From: Cyanobacteria bacterium OH_CBrB_359
GTDB lineage: Bacteria; Cyanobacteriota; Vampirovibrionia; Gastranaerophilales; Gastranaerophilaceae
Direction: 5' to 3'
Assembly (NCBI GenBank): GCA_023433065.1
Contig: JAEZET010000001.1
Span: 1-64,000, forward strand
Length of the DNA: 64,000 nucleotides
Below, one piece after another: positions 35,548-44,444 of the stretch. The translations under genes and the position numbers were made by a program. The stretch's first letter is position 1, and the number at the start of each line of letters is the position of its first letter. The notes beneath the pieces were generated by a model. That model was not told the DNA's origin. It did not search any database and worked only from the letters and a program-made list of their open reading frames with translations.

Positions 35548-36864
35548 TTAAACAATATAGCTTGGTGCTTTGCAGCTTGACGTCTCCAAACGTTTTTTCA
35601 ATTCGCCCGTAGGAACATAATATGGAGTAACCGTCATAATTTTAGCCGCAACATCCGGATAATAATATATAAACTTCAATTCACTGTCAGTTAAAGGGCG
35701 CTGGGTGTGAACGTTAGCATATCTGGCAAGCTCAAGTATATTTCTTGCCTCATCTTCATCATGAAATTCAAGCTCAAGGTTTTGATAAACGTTTCTAAAA
35801 CCTTTGATGCCACCATATTCGCCAACAGTAATCATTCTGCCTGTTTCAATAATTTCAGGTTCACCTCTTCCGAGCTCTTCAAAATCGTAAAGTTCATAGT
35901 TTCTTCGGTCTTTTAAAGCTCCATCCGCATGGATTCCTGATTCATGAGCAAAAGCATTATCACCCACTGCTGGCTGATTTATAGCAATAGGCACTCCAAA
36001 TGCGAAAGAAGTATATTTAGCAAGCTTCCAGGCTTTTGATAAATCGATATTTTCATCCAGAGTATATTTGCCTGAAAAACCGCTGGATTTTGTAATGGCC
36101 AAAAGACAGGAAACCAAGTCGGCATTACCAGCTCTCTCGCCCATGCCGTTAATAGCAGTATTTATATACGCATTAACACCCGCATCGATTGCTGCTTTTG
36201 CCCCCATAACAGAACAGGCAACTCCCATTCCGAGATCATTATGAAAATGCATTTCCACATCTATTTGTGTCTCTTTTGCAATTTTATAAAGCCTGTCATA
36301 AGCAGTATTCGGGTCATCATAGCCAAGCGTATCACAATATCTAAATCTGCTTGCGCCATGTTTTTTTGCCTCGGCAGCATATTTTATTAAATAATCCAAA
36401 TCACTTCTTGAAGCATCTTCCGCATTTACTCCGATAATTTTCGCTCCACACGTAACGGCGGCTTCAACAGCTTCAATCGTGTCTTTTAAAACATTTTCTT
36501 TATTTTTTTTACCTTGATATTTTCCGTTAATCATCTGGTCAGAAGTTGATTGGGACAAATTAACGTACTTCAAGGCAGGAATGTTATGGAAAGATTGAAC
36601 CACGTCAGAAGCAACAGCTCTCATCCAGCCTGATAATTTTGTTTTTGTAATTACATTTCTCCCGACTAAATCAAGGTTTCCATTCAAATAGTTGGACTCG
36701 TGTTTTGTAGTCGGAAAACCAAATTCAGACTGAGATATACCCATATCATCAAGCATAAGGTTTATTATTGTCTTCTGCAATTTTGCCAATCCAAGCCTTG
36801 AGGTCTGAACGCCGTCTCTGTTAGTCACATCGACAATATAAATTTTATTCTGATTGTTAGTCAT
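35548..36864 (-). CDS. 2-isopropylmalate/homocitrate synthase family enzyme
   Basis: A 438-residue DRE-TIM metallolyase. The N-terminal site reads VDVTNRDGVQTSRLG, and the metal-binding HFHNDLGMGVA and NGMGERAGNADL follow. A helical C-terminal part of about 130 residues is present but the allosteric LeuA dimer domain of long IPM synthases is not evident. Next to leuC and leuD it most likely condenses acetyl-CoA with ketoisovalerate. Homocitrate (NifV-like) or citramalate synthesis cannot be excluded. Ribosome binding site TTGAGGA. Confidence 0.8.
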   Translation of the reverse strand: MTNNQNKIYIVDVTNRDGVQTSRLGLAKLQKTIINLMLDDMGISQSEFGFPTTKHESNYLNGNLDLVGRNVITKTKLSGWMRAVASDVVQSFHNIPALKYVNLSQSTSDQMINGKYQGKKNKENVLKDTIEAVEAAVTCGAKIIGVNAEDASRSDLDYLIKYAAEAKKHGASRFRYCDTLGYDDPNTAYDRLYKIAKETQIDVEMHFHNDLGMGVACSVMGAKAAIDAGVNAYINTAINGMGERAGNADLVSCLLAITKSSGFSGKYTLDENIDLSKAWKLAKYTSFAFGVPIAINQPAVGDNAFAHESGIHADGALKDRRNYELYDFEELGRGEPEIIETGRMITVGEYGGIKGFRNVYQNLELEFHDEDEARNILELARYANVHTQRPLTDSELKFIYYYPDVAAKIMTVTPYYVPTGELKKRLETSSCKAPSYIV

Positions 36865-37099
36865 TTTTCTATCCTCAACATTTTATTAGTTATTATACTA
36901 CAAATCCCTACCAAATAAAGTATTTAAGAAGTTCAAGAAATATGAATAGCCCAATCAGATAACCATTTATGGTAATGATTATTAAGTGTTTTCACAATCA
37001 TAATTCCATATAGAATAACAGACAAAAAAGTAATTACTCACGAGAAATAGAAGTAAGAAATAGTTTGCCTGTAATATTTCTTATACAAGGAGGAAAAAT

Positions 37100-39226
37100 A
37101 TGAATATTAACAAATTTACACTTGCCGCGGCCTTATCCATTGGTATTATGGCAAGTACGACTTATGCAGGTTTAACGCAAGATTTGGCTGTTGATACAAC
37201 AAGTCAGAATGTAGTTGCAGCCTGCCCATGTCAAACTCCGATAACTCCACAAACTGCGAAATGTCCGACATGTTTAAAAGATAAGAGTGAGTGTTGTTGT
37301 CCTGCGCCTTGTGATCCATGTGCAAAGAAAGATCCTTGCTGTGATCCCTGCGAAAAGAAAGACCCTTGCCCTTGTCCACCGATGGCAGCTTGTCCTTGTC
37401 CATCAGATCCTGCATGTGCGGTATGTCCGAGTACAACTTGCAGCTGTGACAAGTTTGAACAACAAGTATATGCATATCCTAATGCCATATACGGAACAAA
37501 CAACATCATCGGAGAAAGAAAAAGCAGCGTAGTTGTTGGTGTTGCCAACCTAAATGATGCTTACGGAACAGCTCCTACATTAACCTGCGGATGCGGTGAC
37601 ATCACAGGTGCAGCAGCTGAAATTCCGACAATGGGAATGCCAATACTTGGCGGTGGCTCTTGCGGATGCAGAGGTATTGCAGTAAGTGCACCTGCCTGTG
37701 GATGCGGATGCCCAACCGGTGCAGCTTCATCTATGCCAATTTTAGGTCAAAATTGTGGTTGCCAAGGAATTCCTGTAGACAGAAGTTGTGGAAATATTGA
37801 AGGAGCAGGATGTCCTGTTCAAATCCACACAAACACAAGTATGGAGGCGCTCAAGAAGACTCTTTCTCCCTTTCAAGTAGAAACTCCTACAGGAGCGGCT
37901 GTCCCTTTAATAAGCGCTTTTGAAGACGTGCCAAGCGGATTCTGGGCTGGATGCGAAATCAATAAGTTAACTTCAAATAACGTTATTGCAGGTTATCCTG
38001 ACAGAACATTCAAACCAAATCTACCTGTTTCAAGAGCTGAAATGGCAACACTCATCGTAAAAGGCTTTAATTTAAATGACAAGCTCTCTTGTGCAGAAAA
38101 AACATTTAAAGATGTTTCAAAACACCACTGGGCCAATAAAACCATAAATAGAGCGGTAGGAAACGGCTTAATGGCAGGATATCCTAACGACTACTTTAAG
38201 CCAGGTCAACCTGTAAGCCGCGCTGAAGCTCTTACTATCTTATCTAAAGGCATTAACTGCCCTATGGATGAATGTAAAGCTCAACAAATTTTAAGCCAAT
38301 ACTGTGATGCAAGTACAGTACCTTCATGGGCTGCTGTTCCAATAGCTAAATCTTTAGAAGCAGGAGCAAATACAAATTCTCCTCAACCTAACGTAATAGC
38401 GCCAAATAAAGATGCAAGCCGTGCAGAAATAGCTTCAATGCTTGAAAATGTCAGAGTAGCAATAGGCTACAGCAAAACTGACAAGCCTGCTTGTGCCGAT
38501 GGCGCAGGAGCTTGCGGATGCCCAACCGGTTGTGCTACATATATGGAAAAACAAGAAGTTATTCAAATCCCTACATTACAATTATGTTTTGCTGATGAAA
38601 TCAGTGCAAAATCTGCAAATGTAGGTGACCAATTTGCAGCAAAAACAATCGATGAAGTAACAATTGACGGAAAATGTTTCCCTGCAGGTTCAAGAGTTAA
38701 CGGTAAAGTTATGGAAGTTGTTCGTCCTACAAAAGATTGTCATGGCGCTTTAAGATTGTCATTCAATACAATTGAAAGCTCTTGTGATAAATGTAAAACA
38801 GCTTTGCCTAACCAAATTTTGACTGCTCAGGTTAACAAGGTTAAAACTCCAAATGCGTTTATCAGAGTATTACAAGCTCCATTCACTTGGACAGGTGGTA
38901 TCATCGGTAACGCAGGAAGAACTCTTGGTGGTGCAATAGTAAGTTTAAGTAACGCAGCTGAACAAGTAGTTTCAGGAACCGGCGTTGCAACCAGCGAATT
39001 ATTCACCGGACAATTCAGAGCTGCAGGTAGAAGTTACCAGGATGTTGGTAAAGCTATCGTTAAAGCTCCTGTTGACTTAACAAGAACAGCTCTTTCAGGA
39101 ACAGTAGGTACATTCCAGTACACTGGCGATGAAATATCTTACCTTGTAGATCCTAAAGGAATGAAAGTTTCCTCAGTAAATCCGAAAGAAAAAATTACAA
39201 TTGCATTTGGCTGTCAATCTCAATAG
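37100..39226 (+). CDS. Cys-rich secreted protein with SLH domains
   Basis: A 708-residue protein with a signal peptide ending near ASTTYA (about residue 23) and a perfect AAGGAGG ribosome binding site, suggesting high expression. Residues 42-116 hold about 20 cysteines in CPC, CCC and DPC motifs with near-repeats (DPCAKKDPCCDPCEKKDPC). Residues 160-235 hold Gly/Cys repeats (CGCPTGAAS, CGCQGI). Two SLH domains follow (about 273-325 and 336-385; DVPSGFWA, AGYPDRTFKPNLPVSRAE, DVSKHHWA) and a degenerate third. The C-terminal ~200 residues are beta-rich and unrecognised. Total cysteine count is over 40. Probably a disulfide-linked envelope or S-layer component attached through SLH. Confidence 0.85.
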   Translation: MNINKFTLAAALSIGIMASTTYAGLTQDLAVDTTSQNVVAACPCQTPITPQTAKCPTCLKDKSECCCPAPCDPCAKKDPCCDPCEKKDPCPCPPMAACPCPSDPACAVCPSTTCSCDKFEQQVYAYPNAIYGTNNIIGERKSSVVVGVANLNDAYGTAPTLTCGCGDITGAAAEIPTMGMPILGGGSCGCRGIAVSAPACGCGCPTGAASSMPILGQNCGCQGIPVDRSCGNIEGAGCPVQIHTNTSMEALKKTLSPFQVETPTGAAVPLISAFEDVPSGFWAGCEINKLTSNNVIAGYPDRTFKPNLPVSRAEMATLIVKGFNLNDKLSCAEKTFKDVSKHHWANKTINRAVGNGLMAGYPNDYFKPGQPVSRAEALTILSKGINCPMDECKAQQILSQYCDASTVPSWAAVPIAKSLEAGANTNSPQPNVIAPNKDASRAEIASMLENVRVAIGYSKTDKPACADGAGACGCPTGCATYMEKQEVIQIPTLQLCFADEISAKSANVGDQFAAKTIDEVTIDGKCFPAGSRVNGKVMEVVRPTKDCHGALRLSFNTIESSCDKCKTALPNQILTAQVNKVKTPNAFIRVLQAPFTWTGGIIGNAGRTLGGAIVSLSNAAEQVVSGTGVATSELFTGQFRAAGRSYQDVGKAIVKAPVDLTRTALSGTVGTFQYTGDEISYLVDPKGMKVSSVNPKEKITIAFGCQSQ

Positions 39227-39241
39227 TAATTACCACTATAC

Positions 39242-39273
39242 AAAACGGGTTCGAAATCGAACCCGTTTTTTTT
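39242..39273 (+). terminator. Strong terminator after the SLH gene
   Basis: AAACGGGTTCGA and TCGAACCCGTTT form an almost perfect hairpin followed by eight T residues in all. The TTCGAA core is part of the stem and not a tRNA T-loop. Confidence 0.92.
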
Positions 39274-39353
39274 GAATTAATTTTGTTGATTTTACTGTAT
39301 TTGAATGATAAAAGCTGCCTTTAAAAGTTATAAAATAATACTTGGAGGCTAAT

Positions 39354-39497
39354 ATGAAAAATATAGAAACCATCAGTACTAAAAAATTAACACTCACCTC
39401 AATTATAGCAACTCAGCATCCTGTTATGTTGTGCTGGCTTCTTGTTAGTTTTGTGCTTATTTGTTCAATGTATATTTATACATTTTTTACTCTTTAA
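39354..39497 (+). CDS. 47-aa single-pass membrane peptide
   Basis: A 47-codon frame with a near-perfect TTGGAGG ribosome binding site five bases before ATG 39354. The protein has a basic, Thr/Ser-rich N-terminus (MKNIETISTKKLTLTS) and one hydrophobic segment (about residues 24-46: MLCWLLVSFVLICS, YIYTFF), with two cysteines. It lies between the SLH gene terminator and convergent yebC. Family unknown; a membrane mini-protein. Confidence 0.7.
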   Translation: MKNIETISTKKLTLTSIIATQHPVMLCWLLVSFVLICSMYIYTFFTL

Positions 39498-39502
39498 ATT
39501 GC

Positions 39503-40252
39503 CTAAATATTAATTTTGTTAATAATTTCATCGTCTATTTCAAAATTGGAATAGACATTTTGAACATCATCATGTTCTTCAATTTTATCCAGTAGTTTAA
39601 GGATTTGTGTCGCAAGTTGAACATCAGTAATATCAATTGAATTCTGAGCGAGTCTTGCAAGTTCTTCAATCTTTGGTTTAAAGCCTGCTTTCTCAAGTGT
39701 TTCAGAACAAGTTTGGAAGTTTTCAACCGCAGTTATCACTTTGTATTCGTCATCTTCTTCCACAATATCATCGGCACCTGCATTAATCGCTTCTTCAAAA
39801 AGAGAATCAAAATCAACATTTTTATCAAAAGTAATTACCCCTACCTGTTTGAACATCCAACCTACACATCCGCTTTCACCGAGATTGCCGCCAAATTTTG
39901 TAAAATAACTTCTTAAATCTCCTGCGGTTCTATTTTTGTTATCAGTCATTGCTTCAATAAATATTGCAGCCCCACCTGCTCCGTATCCTTCGTAAGTGAG
40001 CTCTTCCAAGCTGTCAGAACTTGAGCTGCCTGCACCTTTTTCAATTGCTCTTTTTATATTGTCATTGGGGAGTCCTGCCGCTTTTGCTCTTTCAATTGCT
40101 GTTCTTAGCCTGAAATTAGAATTCAAATCTGCTCCGCCTAACTTAGCAGCTATAATAAGCTCTCTTGAAAACTTTTGGAATGCTACACCCCTTTGGGCAT
40201 CAACTTTTGCTTTTTTATGTTTAATTGTCGACCACTTGGAATGTCCTGACAT
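39503..40252 (-). CDS. yebC: YebC/PmpR family protein
   Basis: A 249-residue YebC (TACO1) family protein. The N-terminus MSGHSKWSTIKHKKAK, then FSRELIIAAKLGG, NDNIKRAIEKGAG and YEGYGAGGAAIFIEA are diagnostic. Members were first described as transcription regulators and more recently linked to relief of ribosome stalling; which applies here is unknown. A strong AAGGAGAAG precedes the start. The next gene upstream, a TPR protein, is divergent. Confidence 0.95.
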   Translation of the reverse strand: MSGHSKWSTIKHKKAKVDAQRGVAFQKFSRELIIAAKLGGADLNSNFRLRTAIERAKAAGLPNDNIKRAIEKGAGSSSSDSLEELTYEGYGAGGAAIFIEAMTDNKNRTAGDLRSYFTKFGGNLGESGCVGWMFKQVGVITFDKNVDFDSLFEEAINAGADDIVEEDDEYKVITAVENFQTCSETLEKAGFKPKIEELARLAQNSIDITDVQLATQILKLLDKIEEHDDVQNVYSNFEIDDEIINKINI

Positions 40253-40301
40253 AGGTAAACTTCTCCTTTAACATTATAATTATTTATTGTAATATAAATT
40301 T

Positions 40302-41069
40302 ATGAATAATGAAATCCAAAAAGCTTTAGAATATTTTAAAAAAGAAGATTATAAAAATGCAATTGAAACTTTTGAAAAACTTCTTGAATCTGACAGCCAA
40401 AGCTCTAATATTTTAAACAATATAGGACTTTGCCATGCAAAACTTGCAGAAGATGATAAAGCCGAAGAATATTATGAAAAGGCTCTTTTAATTAATTCAA
40501 AACAGGTTGAAACATATATAAACCTCTCTGATATTTATTATAAAAACAAACAAATCGAAAAAGCTATAAATTTGCTTGAAAATGCAGTGACTTTTATGCC
40601 TGATAATATAGTTTTAAAACACTATTTGGCAAGATTCTACATTGAAGACGTAAGATATGACATGGCGATTGAGCAGTTAAGCGAAATCCTTGATATTTCG
40701 CCAAAAAATGCCGATGCTTATTTGGATTTGGGTAATCTTTATTATGAGCTTGGAGAATATGGTAACTCAATTGCCTGCTATGAGCAGTTAACAGAGCTGA
40801 TTGACGACAACGCTATTATATATTATCAAAGTGCACTTGCATATGAAGCAAATGATGATATAGATAAAGCAATATCAAATTATTTAAGAGCCATTACATT
40901 TAATGAAAAGTTGCATCCTGCCTACAAAAAATTGGGTATGCTTTATCTTGCAAAAGGACAGGTAAAAGATGCCGTTGAATATTTTGAAGAGTATTTGGGA
41001 TTTGATCTTCCTGAAGATGAAAAAACCAATATCAGAAATATAATCGACAGGGCTAATAGCAAAAACTAA
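40302..41069 (+). CDS. Tetratricopeptide repeat protein
   Basis: A 255-residue protein made almost entirely of about seven TPR units (for example ALEYFKKEDYKNAIETFEKL, NIGLCHAKLAEDDKAEEYYE, LGNLYYELGEYGNSIACYEQ). No signal peptide or membrane segment, so it is probably a cytoplasmic scaffold. The acidic, periodic sequence leaves the partner unknown. Divergent from yebC; separated by 134 bp from the glutaredoxin gene, so not necessarily in the same unit. Confidence 0.9.
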   Translation: MNNEIQKALEYFKKEDYKNAIETFEKLLESDSQSSNILNNIGLCHAKLAEDDKAEEYYEKALLINSKQVETYINLSDIYYKNKQIEKAINLLENAVTFMPDNIVLKHYLARFYIEDVRYDMAIEQLSEILDISPKNADAYLDLGNLYYELGEYGNSIACYEQLTELIDDNAIIYYQSALAYEANDDIDKAISNYLRAITFNEKLHPAYKKLGMLYLAKGQVKDAVEYFEEYLGFDLPEDEKTNIRNIIDRANSKN

Positions 41070-41203
41070 ACTTATGTCTAATTAAAAATATCTACTCTTC
41101 CTTAATAATAAATACAGCTATATTAGCGCTTAAAGGATTATACGCCTTATTAAATTTCTGGCGGGTTCTTTAGCTATTATTAATTAACTAAAAAAGGAAA
41201 AAG

Positions 41204-41473
41204 ATGAAAACCGTCGAAATATATACAGTAAATTATTGTCAATATTGTTTTTGGGCAAAAGAGCTATTAAACAATAAAGGCATTAAGTACAAAGAGCTCG
41301 ATATAACCGAAGATGAAGACGAGCTAATGAAAAAATTGGGAGAATACTATTCTATTGAAGGTGAAATTACTGTACCTCAAATAATTATAGGAGGTAAAAG
41401 AATCGGTGGATACACCGACTTAAAAGCGCTGGATGAAAGTGGAGAATTAGATAAACTGATAAATGAAGAATAA
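41204..41473 (+). CDS. Glutaredoxin
   Basis: An 89-residue thioredoxin-fold protein with the N-terminal dithiol motif CQYC (YCQYCFWAKELL), the cis-Pro TVPQIIIGGKRIGG and the C-terminal helix ALDESGELDKL. The aromatic Phe-Trp after the second Cys and the acidic insert (DITEDEDELMKKL) are mild departures from GrxC. It is 11 bp ahead of the HCP-like gene and shares an operon with it, so a redox partnership is plausible. Ribosome binding site AAAAAAGGAAAA. Confidence 0.9.
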   Translation: MKTVEIYTVNYCQYCFWAKELLNNKGIKYKELDITEDEDELMKKLGEYYSIEGEITVPQIIIGGKRIGGYTDLKALDESGELDKLINEE

Positions 41474-41484
41474 GTGAGTAAAAA

Positions 41485-43089
41485 ATGAGTATTTTCCATA
41501 ATTACAGTAACCCGCTATGCTCTGAAGGTCATACCCCAAGCAACTTTTCATATGACCCTTCAATTTTGTCATTAAAAGAAATGATAACGTACGAATTAAA
41601 GAAACTGGCATATTATATAGTCAAACTTGATGACCTTCAAATTGATGTGAGTGATGTAATTGATTTTGTAATTGCAAACACTTCCCTAACAATAATAAAT
41701 GCTGATTTTAAAAGAGATAAATACCTTAAAACAATAGAATTATATCGCGAAAGAATATTAAAACTTGAAGAAAAATACAAAGAAGCCTGTAAAAACAAAG
41801 GCTATCCATTCCAACCACTGCAGTCTCCAGAGAACGGGGATAATAAAATGGACTTATCAAAAAGCATTGAAATTGGTGAAAAACAAACAATTATAAGAAA
41901 CACCTATTTATCAAAACACAAAAAAACTCTATATGATATTATCGAATTTTTTGTCAAAGATGCAAGCTTGCATTTGAATGAAATAGACAACTATGGGGAA
42001 GACTACAAAGAAGGTAAAAAAGCTGTTATTCACCTTCTCAACAGAGTTAATTTCATAAATGTTCCTGATGAAAAATGGAAGGCAAAAATTGAAGAATTTA
42101 GTCATATAAATTATAAAATAAGTTCCCATCTCCAAACAATTATTGAAGATAAATACGGGCCTATTGAAGAAAAACAAATAAACTTAAGTATAAAAAAAGG
42201 TAAAGCGATTCTTGTTTCGGGGCATTTTTACCAGGATTTGGATAAAATCTTAAAAGCCACTGAAGGAATGGATATAAATATCTATACTCATAATGATATG
42301 ATGCTGGCTCACACTTATAGAGAACTAAATAAATATCCCCACCTTGCAGGTCACTACCAACGCTCAATAAACAACCTACAGCTTGATTTTGCTACGTTTC
42401 CGGGCGCAATTCTCATCACAAAAAATTCGCAGCCCCAAATTGATATAATAAGAGGAAGAATTTTTACCCTCTCAGAACACCCTGCCTTTGGGATGTCAAA
42501 GCTTGAAAACGACAATTTTGATGCTCTTATTAATGCTGCAAACGAAGCAAAAGGTTTTAATGAAGACATCATTATAAATCCTATTAACGGAGGTTATAAC
42601 AAAGAAAAAGTCCTAAATAAACTCCATAGCATAATTGAAGATTTGACTAAAGGAAAATACAAACATTTATTTATTGTCGGAATGACAAACCAATCACCCG
42701 CACAAAATTTTTATTTTGAAAAATTCTTTAATGTATGCCCTGATGATTGTTTTATAATTTCACTTGCCTATATAAAAAATAAACCAAATATTTGGCATAT
42801 TGATTCCTATTATGACTTTTCTTTGATTTATTTGATTATTGATGAACTTATAAAAGAGCTGAAAGACAACATACAAAAAACTACTATGTTTCTAACACAG
42901 TGGAATATGCACACGATTTCACATATATTTAATCTAAAAAACAAAGGAATTGAAAATATTTATCTAGCCGACTGTTGTTCATACAATATGAATCCCTCTT
43001 TAATATCAGGTCTTGATGAACTTTATAATGTTAAAAATATTTCAACAAATCCAAAAGTAGATATCGACAAAATTTTAAAACAAAACTAG
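41485..43089 (+). CDS. Hybrid cluster protein (Hcp/prismane) homologue lacking cluster ligands
   Basis: A 534-residue protein whose residues 238-534 align by eye with hydroxylamine reductase/Hcp: ILVSGHFYQDLDKIL, NIYTHNDMMLAHTY, KYPHLAGHY, DFATFPGAILIT, NDNFDALINAANEAKGF, FIISLAY, GIENIYL. The ligands of the Fe-S-O cluster are mostly gone: His247 stays, but the THGEM Glu reads THNDM, the TNC Cys is Ser315, the LAC Cys is Tyr429, the GQCN Cys is absent, and the WYEQK Glu/Lys are Asn474/His476. The N-terminal four-Cys motif is missing too. It keeps the fold but should not be a normal NO or hydroxylamine reductase. Real function unknown. Confidence 0.75.
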   Translation: MSIFHNYSNPLCSEGHTPSNFSYDPSILSLKEMITYELKKLAYYIVKLDDLQIDVSDVIDFVIANTSLTIINADFKRDKYLKTIELYRERILKLEEKYKEACKNKGYPFQPLQSPENGDNKMDLSKSIEIGEKQTIIRNTYLSKHKKTLYDIIEFFVKDASLHLNEIDNYGEDYKEGKKAVIHLLNRVNFINVPDEKWKAKIEEFSHINYKISSHLQTIIEDKYGPIEEKQINLSIKKGKAILVSGHFYQDLDKILKATEGMDINIYTHNDMMLAHTYRELNKYPHLAGHYQRSINNLQLDFATFPGAILITKNSQPQIDIIRGRIFTLSEHPAFGMSKLENDNFDALINAANEAKGFNEDIIINPINGGYNKEKVLNKLHSIIEDLTKGKYKHLFIVGMTNQSPAQNFYFEKFFNVCPDDCFIISLAYIKNKPNIWHIDSYYDFSLIYLIIDELIKELKDNIQKTTMFLTQWNMHTISHIFNLKNKGIENIYLADCCSYNMNPSLISGLDELYNVKNISTNPKVDIDKILKQN

Positions 43090-43091
43090 CC

Positions 43092-43457
43092 ATGAAAAAA
43101 TTTATTATAATACTGCTATTAATGCTTACATCTATTGCGCCTTCTTGTATGGCTGATGTTTGCATCTTGGATGAAACGGTATCAGATTACATTGATATCG
43201 CAAATCTATATATGCAAAAACACGATTATTCAAAAGCTCTCGAGTATATTAATATGGTTGAATCTTATGACAAATACAACCCTAAAATCAAATACCAAAA
43301 AATTTATATACTAAAGAGCCTAAACGAAATGGAAAGAGCAAAAGATACTCTTGATAAACTTGTTCAGCTAAATCAGGATTATGCATGTTCAGATCTGGCA
43401 AAGTCATTTTACAGCAAAGATGAAAACAAATTCTGCTATGGTTTTAATGAAGAATAA
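43092..43457 (+). CDS. Small secreted TPR-like protein
   Basis: A 121-residue protein with a signal peptide (MKKFIIILLLMLTSIAPSCMA) that also contains a Cys near the cleavage site; SPSC-type lipobox fit is poor. The rest holds two TPR-like helical hairpins (IANLYMQKHDYSKALEYINM and ILKSLNEMERAKDTLDKL) and four further cysteines spread along the mature part. It starts 2 bp after the HCP-like gene, third in that operon. It overlaps the convergent ROK gene by 22 bp. Confidence 0.75.
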   Translation: MKKFIIILLLMLTSIAPSCMADVCILDETVSDYIDIANLYMQKHDYSKALEYINMVESYDKYNPKIKYQKIYILKSLNEMERAKDTLDKLVQLNQDYACSDLAKSFYSKDENKFCYGFNEE

Positions 43458-44407
43458 TAGTCCTCAAGAAGCGCAGCACCTATGACTCCTGACAAATCTC
43501 CAAGCTGAGCTTTTTTAAAGACAATTTTACCTGAAGGAGTAGGAAGAGCTTTGGCTTTTGCGATTTTAACCGTTTTATTATAGAAATAATCTATAGCATC
43601 AATCAATCCACCGCCAAGTATAATAAGTCCAGGATTTTCAAAATTTATAACACTGGCAAGCCCACATGCAAGATATTCTGCGGCTTCATCAAGCGATTGG
43701 GTGACAAGCTCATCATTTAGCTCAAGAGATTTTTTTAGCATACTTGTTTTAATGTTCTTGCCCTCTTCCCAAAAATTTCTTATAGCAGATTCTCTACCTT
43801 TTTTTAATGCGCCTATAATTCTTTTTTCAACTGCTAATCTTGAGCCATAGGCTTCAAGACAGCCATTTCCACCGCAAGCGCAAGGTCTACCTCCGACATC
43901 CACTATTATATGTCCTATTTCACCTGCCGTACCTGAAGATCCCTGCCTTAATTTTGAATCACTTACAATCCCAGAGCCAATACCTGTACCCACAAATACA
44001 CAAATAAAATCCTTATGCCCTTTTCCGGCACCAAAATAAAATTCCCCGATTGTTGCTATTTCTACATCATTTGCAATAATTACGGGGATTTCAAATTTTT
44101 CTTCTATAATCTTTTTTAACTCAACATTAAAACAATCTAAATTAGGTGCTGCAATTAATATTCCGTTTTTTCTGTCGACCTGTCCTGCTGCTCCTATACC
44201 TATCGAGGATATATCATTTTTCTTAAGCCTGTTCTCGGTCAAAATTTCTTCAATCGAATTTATAATCTTTTGCAGGATTTTTTCAGTACCTTTTTCCTTT
44301 TTAGTTTTTTTCTTTACCGAATATAATACCTCACCTGTCGTTTTATCAACCAAAGCACTAAGAACTTTTGTTCCGCCCAAATCTATTCCGATTGCAAGTT
44401 TTTGCAT
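43436..44407 (-). CDS. ROK-family sugar kinase (glucokinase-like)
   Basis: A ~323-residue ROK protein. The ATP motif IGIDLGGTKVLSALVD, the catalytic region IIANDVEIATIGEFYFGAG, and the zinc-binding CACGGNGCLEAYGS are intact; no helix-turn-helix precedes, so it is a kinase, not a NagC-type repressor. It may phosphorylate glucose, N-acetylglucosamine or mannose-type sugars. ATG 44407 is preferred since GGAG precedes it; ATG 44419 contains that signal. Third gene of the radical SAM-Gfo-ROK unit. Confidence 0.9.
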   Translation of the reverse strand: MQKLAIGIDLGGTKVLSALVDKTTGEVLYSVKKKTKKEKGTEKILQKIINSIEEILTENRLKKNDISSIGIGAAGQVDRKNGILIAAPNLDCFNVELKKIIEEKFEIPVIIANDVEIATIGEFYFGAGKGHKDFICVFVGTGIGSGIVSDSKLRQGSSGTAGEIGHIIVDVGGRPCACGGNGCLEAYGSRLAVEKRIIGALKKGRESAIRNFWEEGKNIKTSMLKKSLELNDELVTQSLDEAAEYLACGLASVINFENPGLIILGGGLIDAIDYFYNKTVKIAKAKALPTPSGKIVFKKAQLGDLSGVIGAALLEDYYSSLKP

Positions 44408-44444
44408 AATTGTCTCCATAATTCTTTGACTATATTATATCATT

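Noticed and set aside
37030..37060. Direct repeat AGAAATAG before the SLH gene
   Set aside because: Two short copies of an AT-rich octamer, too little to call an operator.
39248..39264. GGTTCGAA-like element resembling a tRNA T-loop
   Set aside because: It is the centre of a terminator stem; no acceptor, D or anticodon arms are found upstream.
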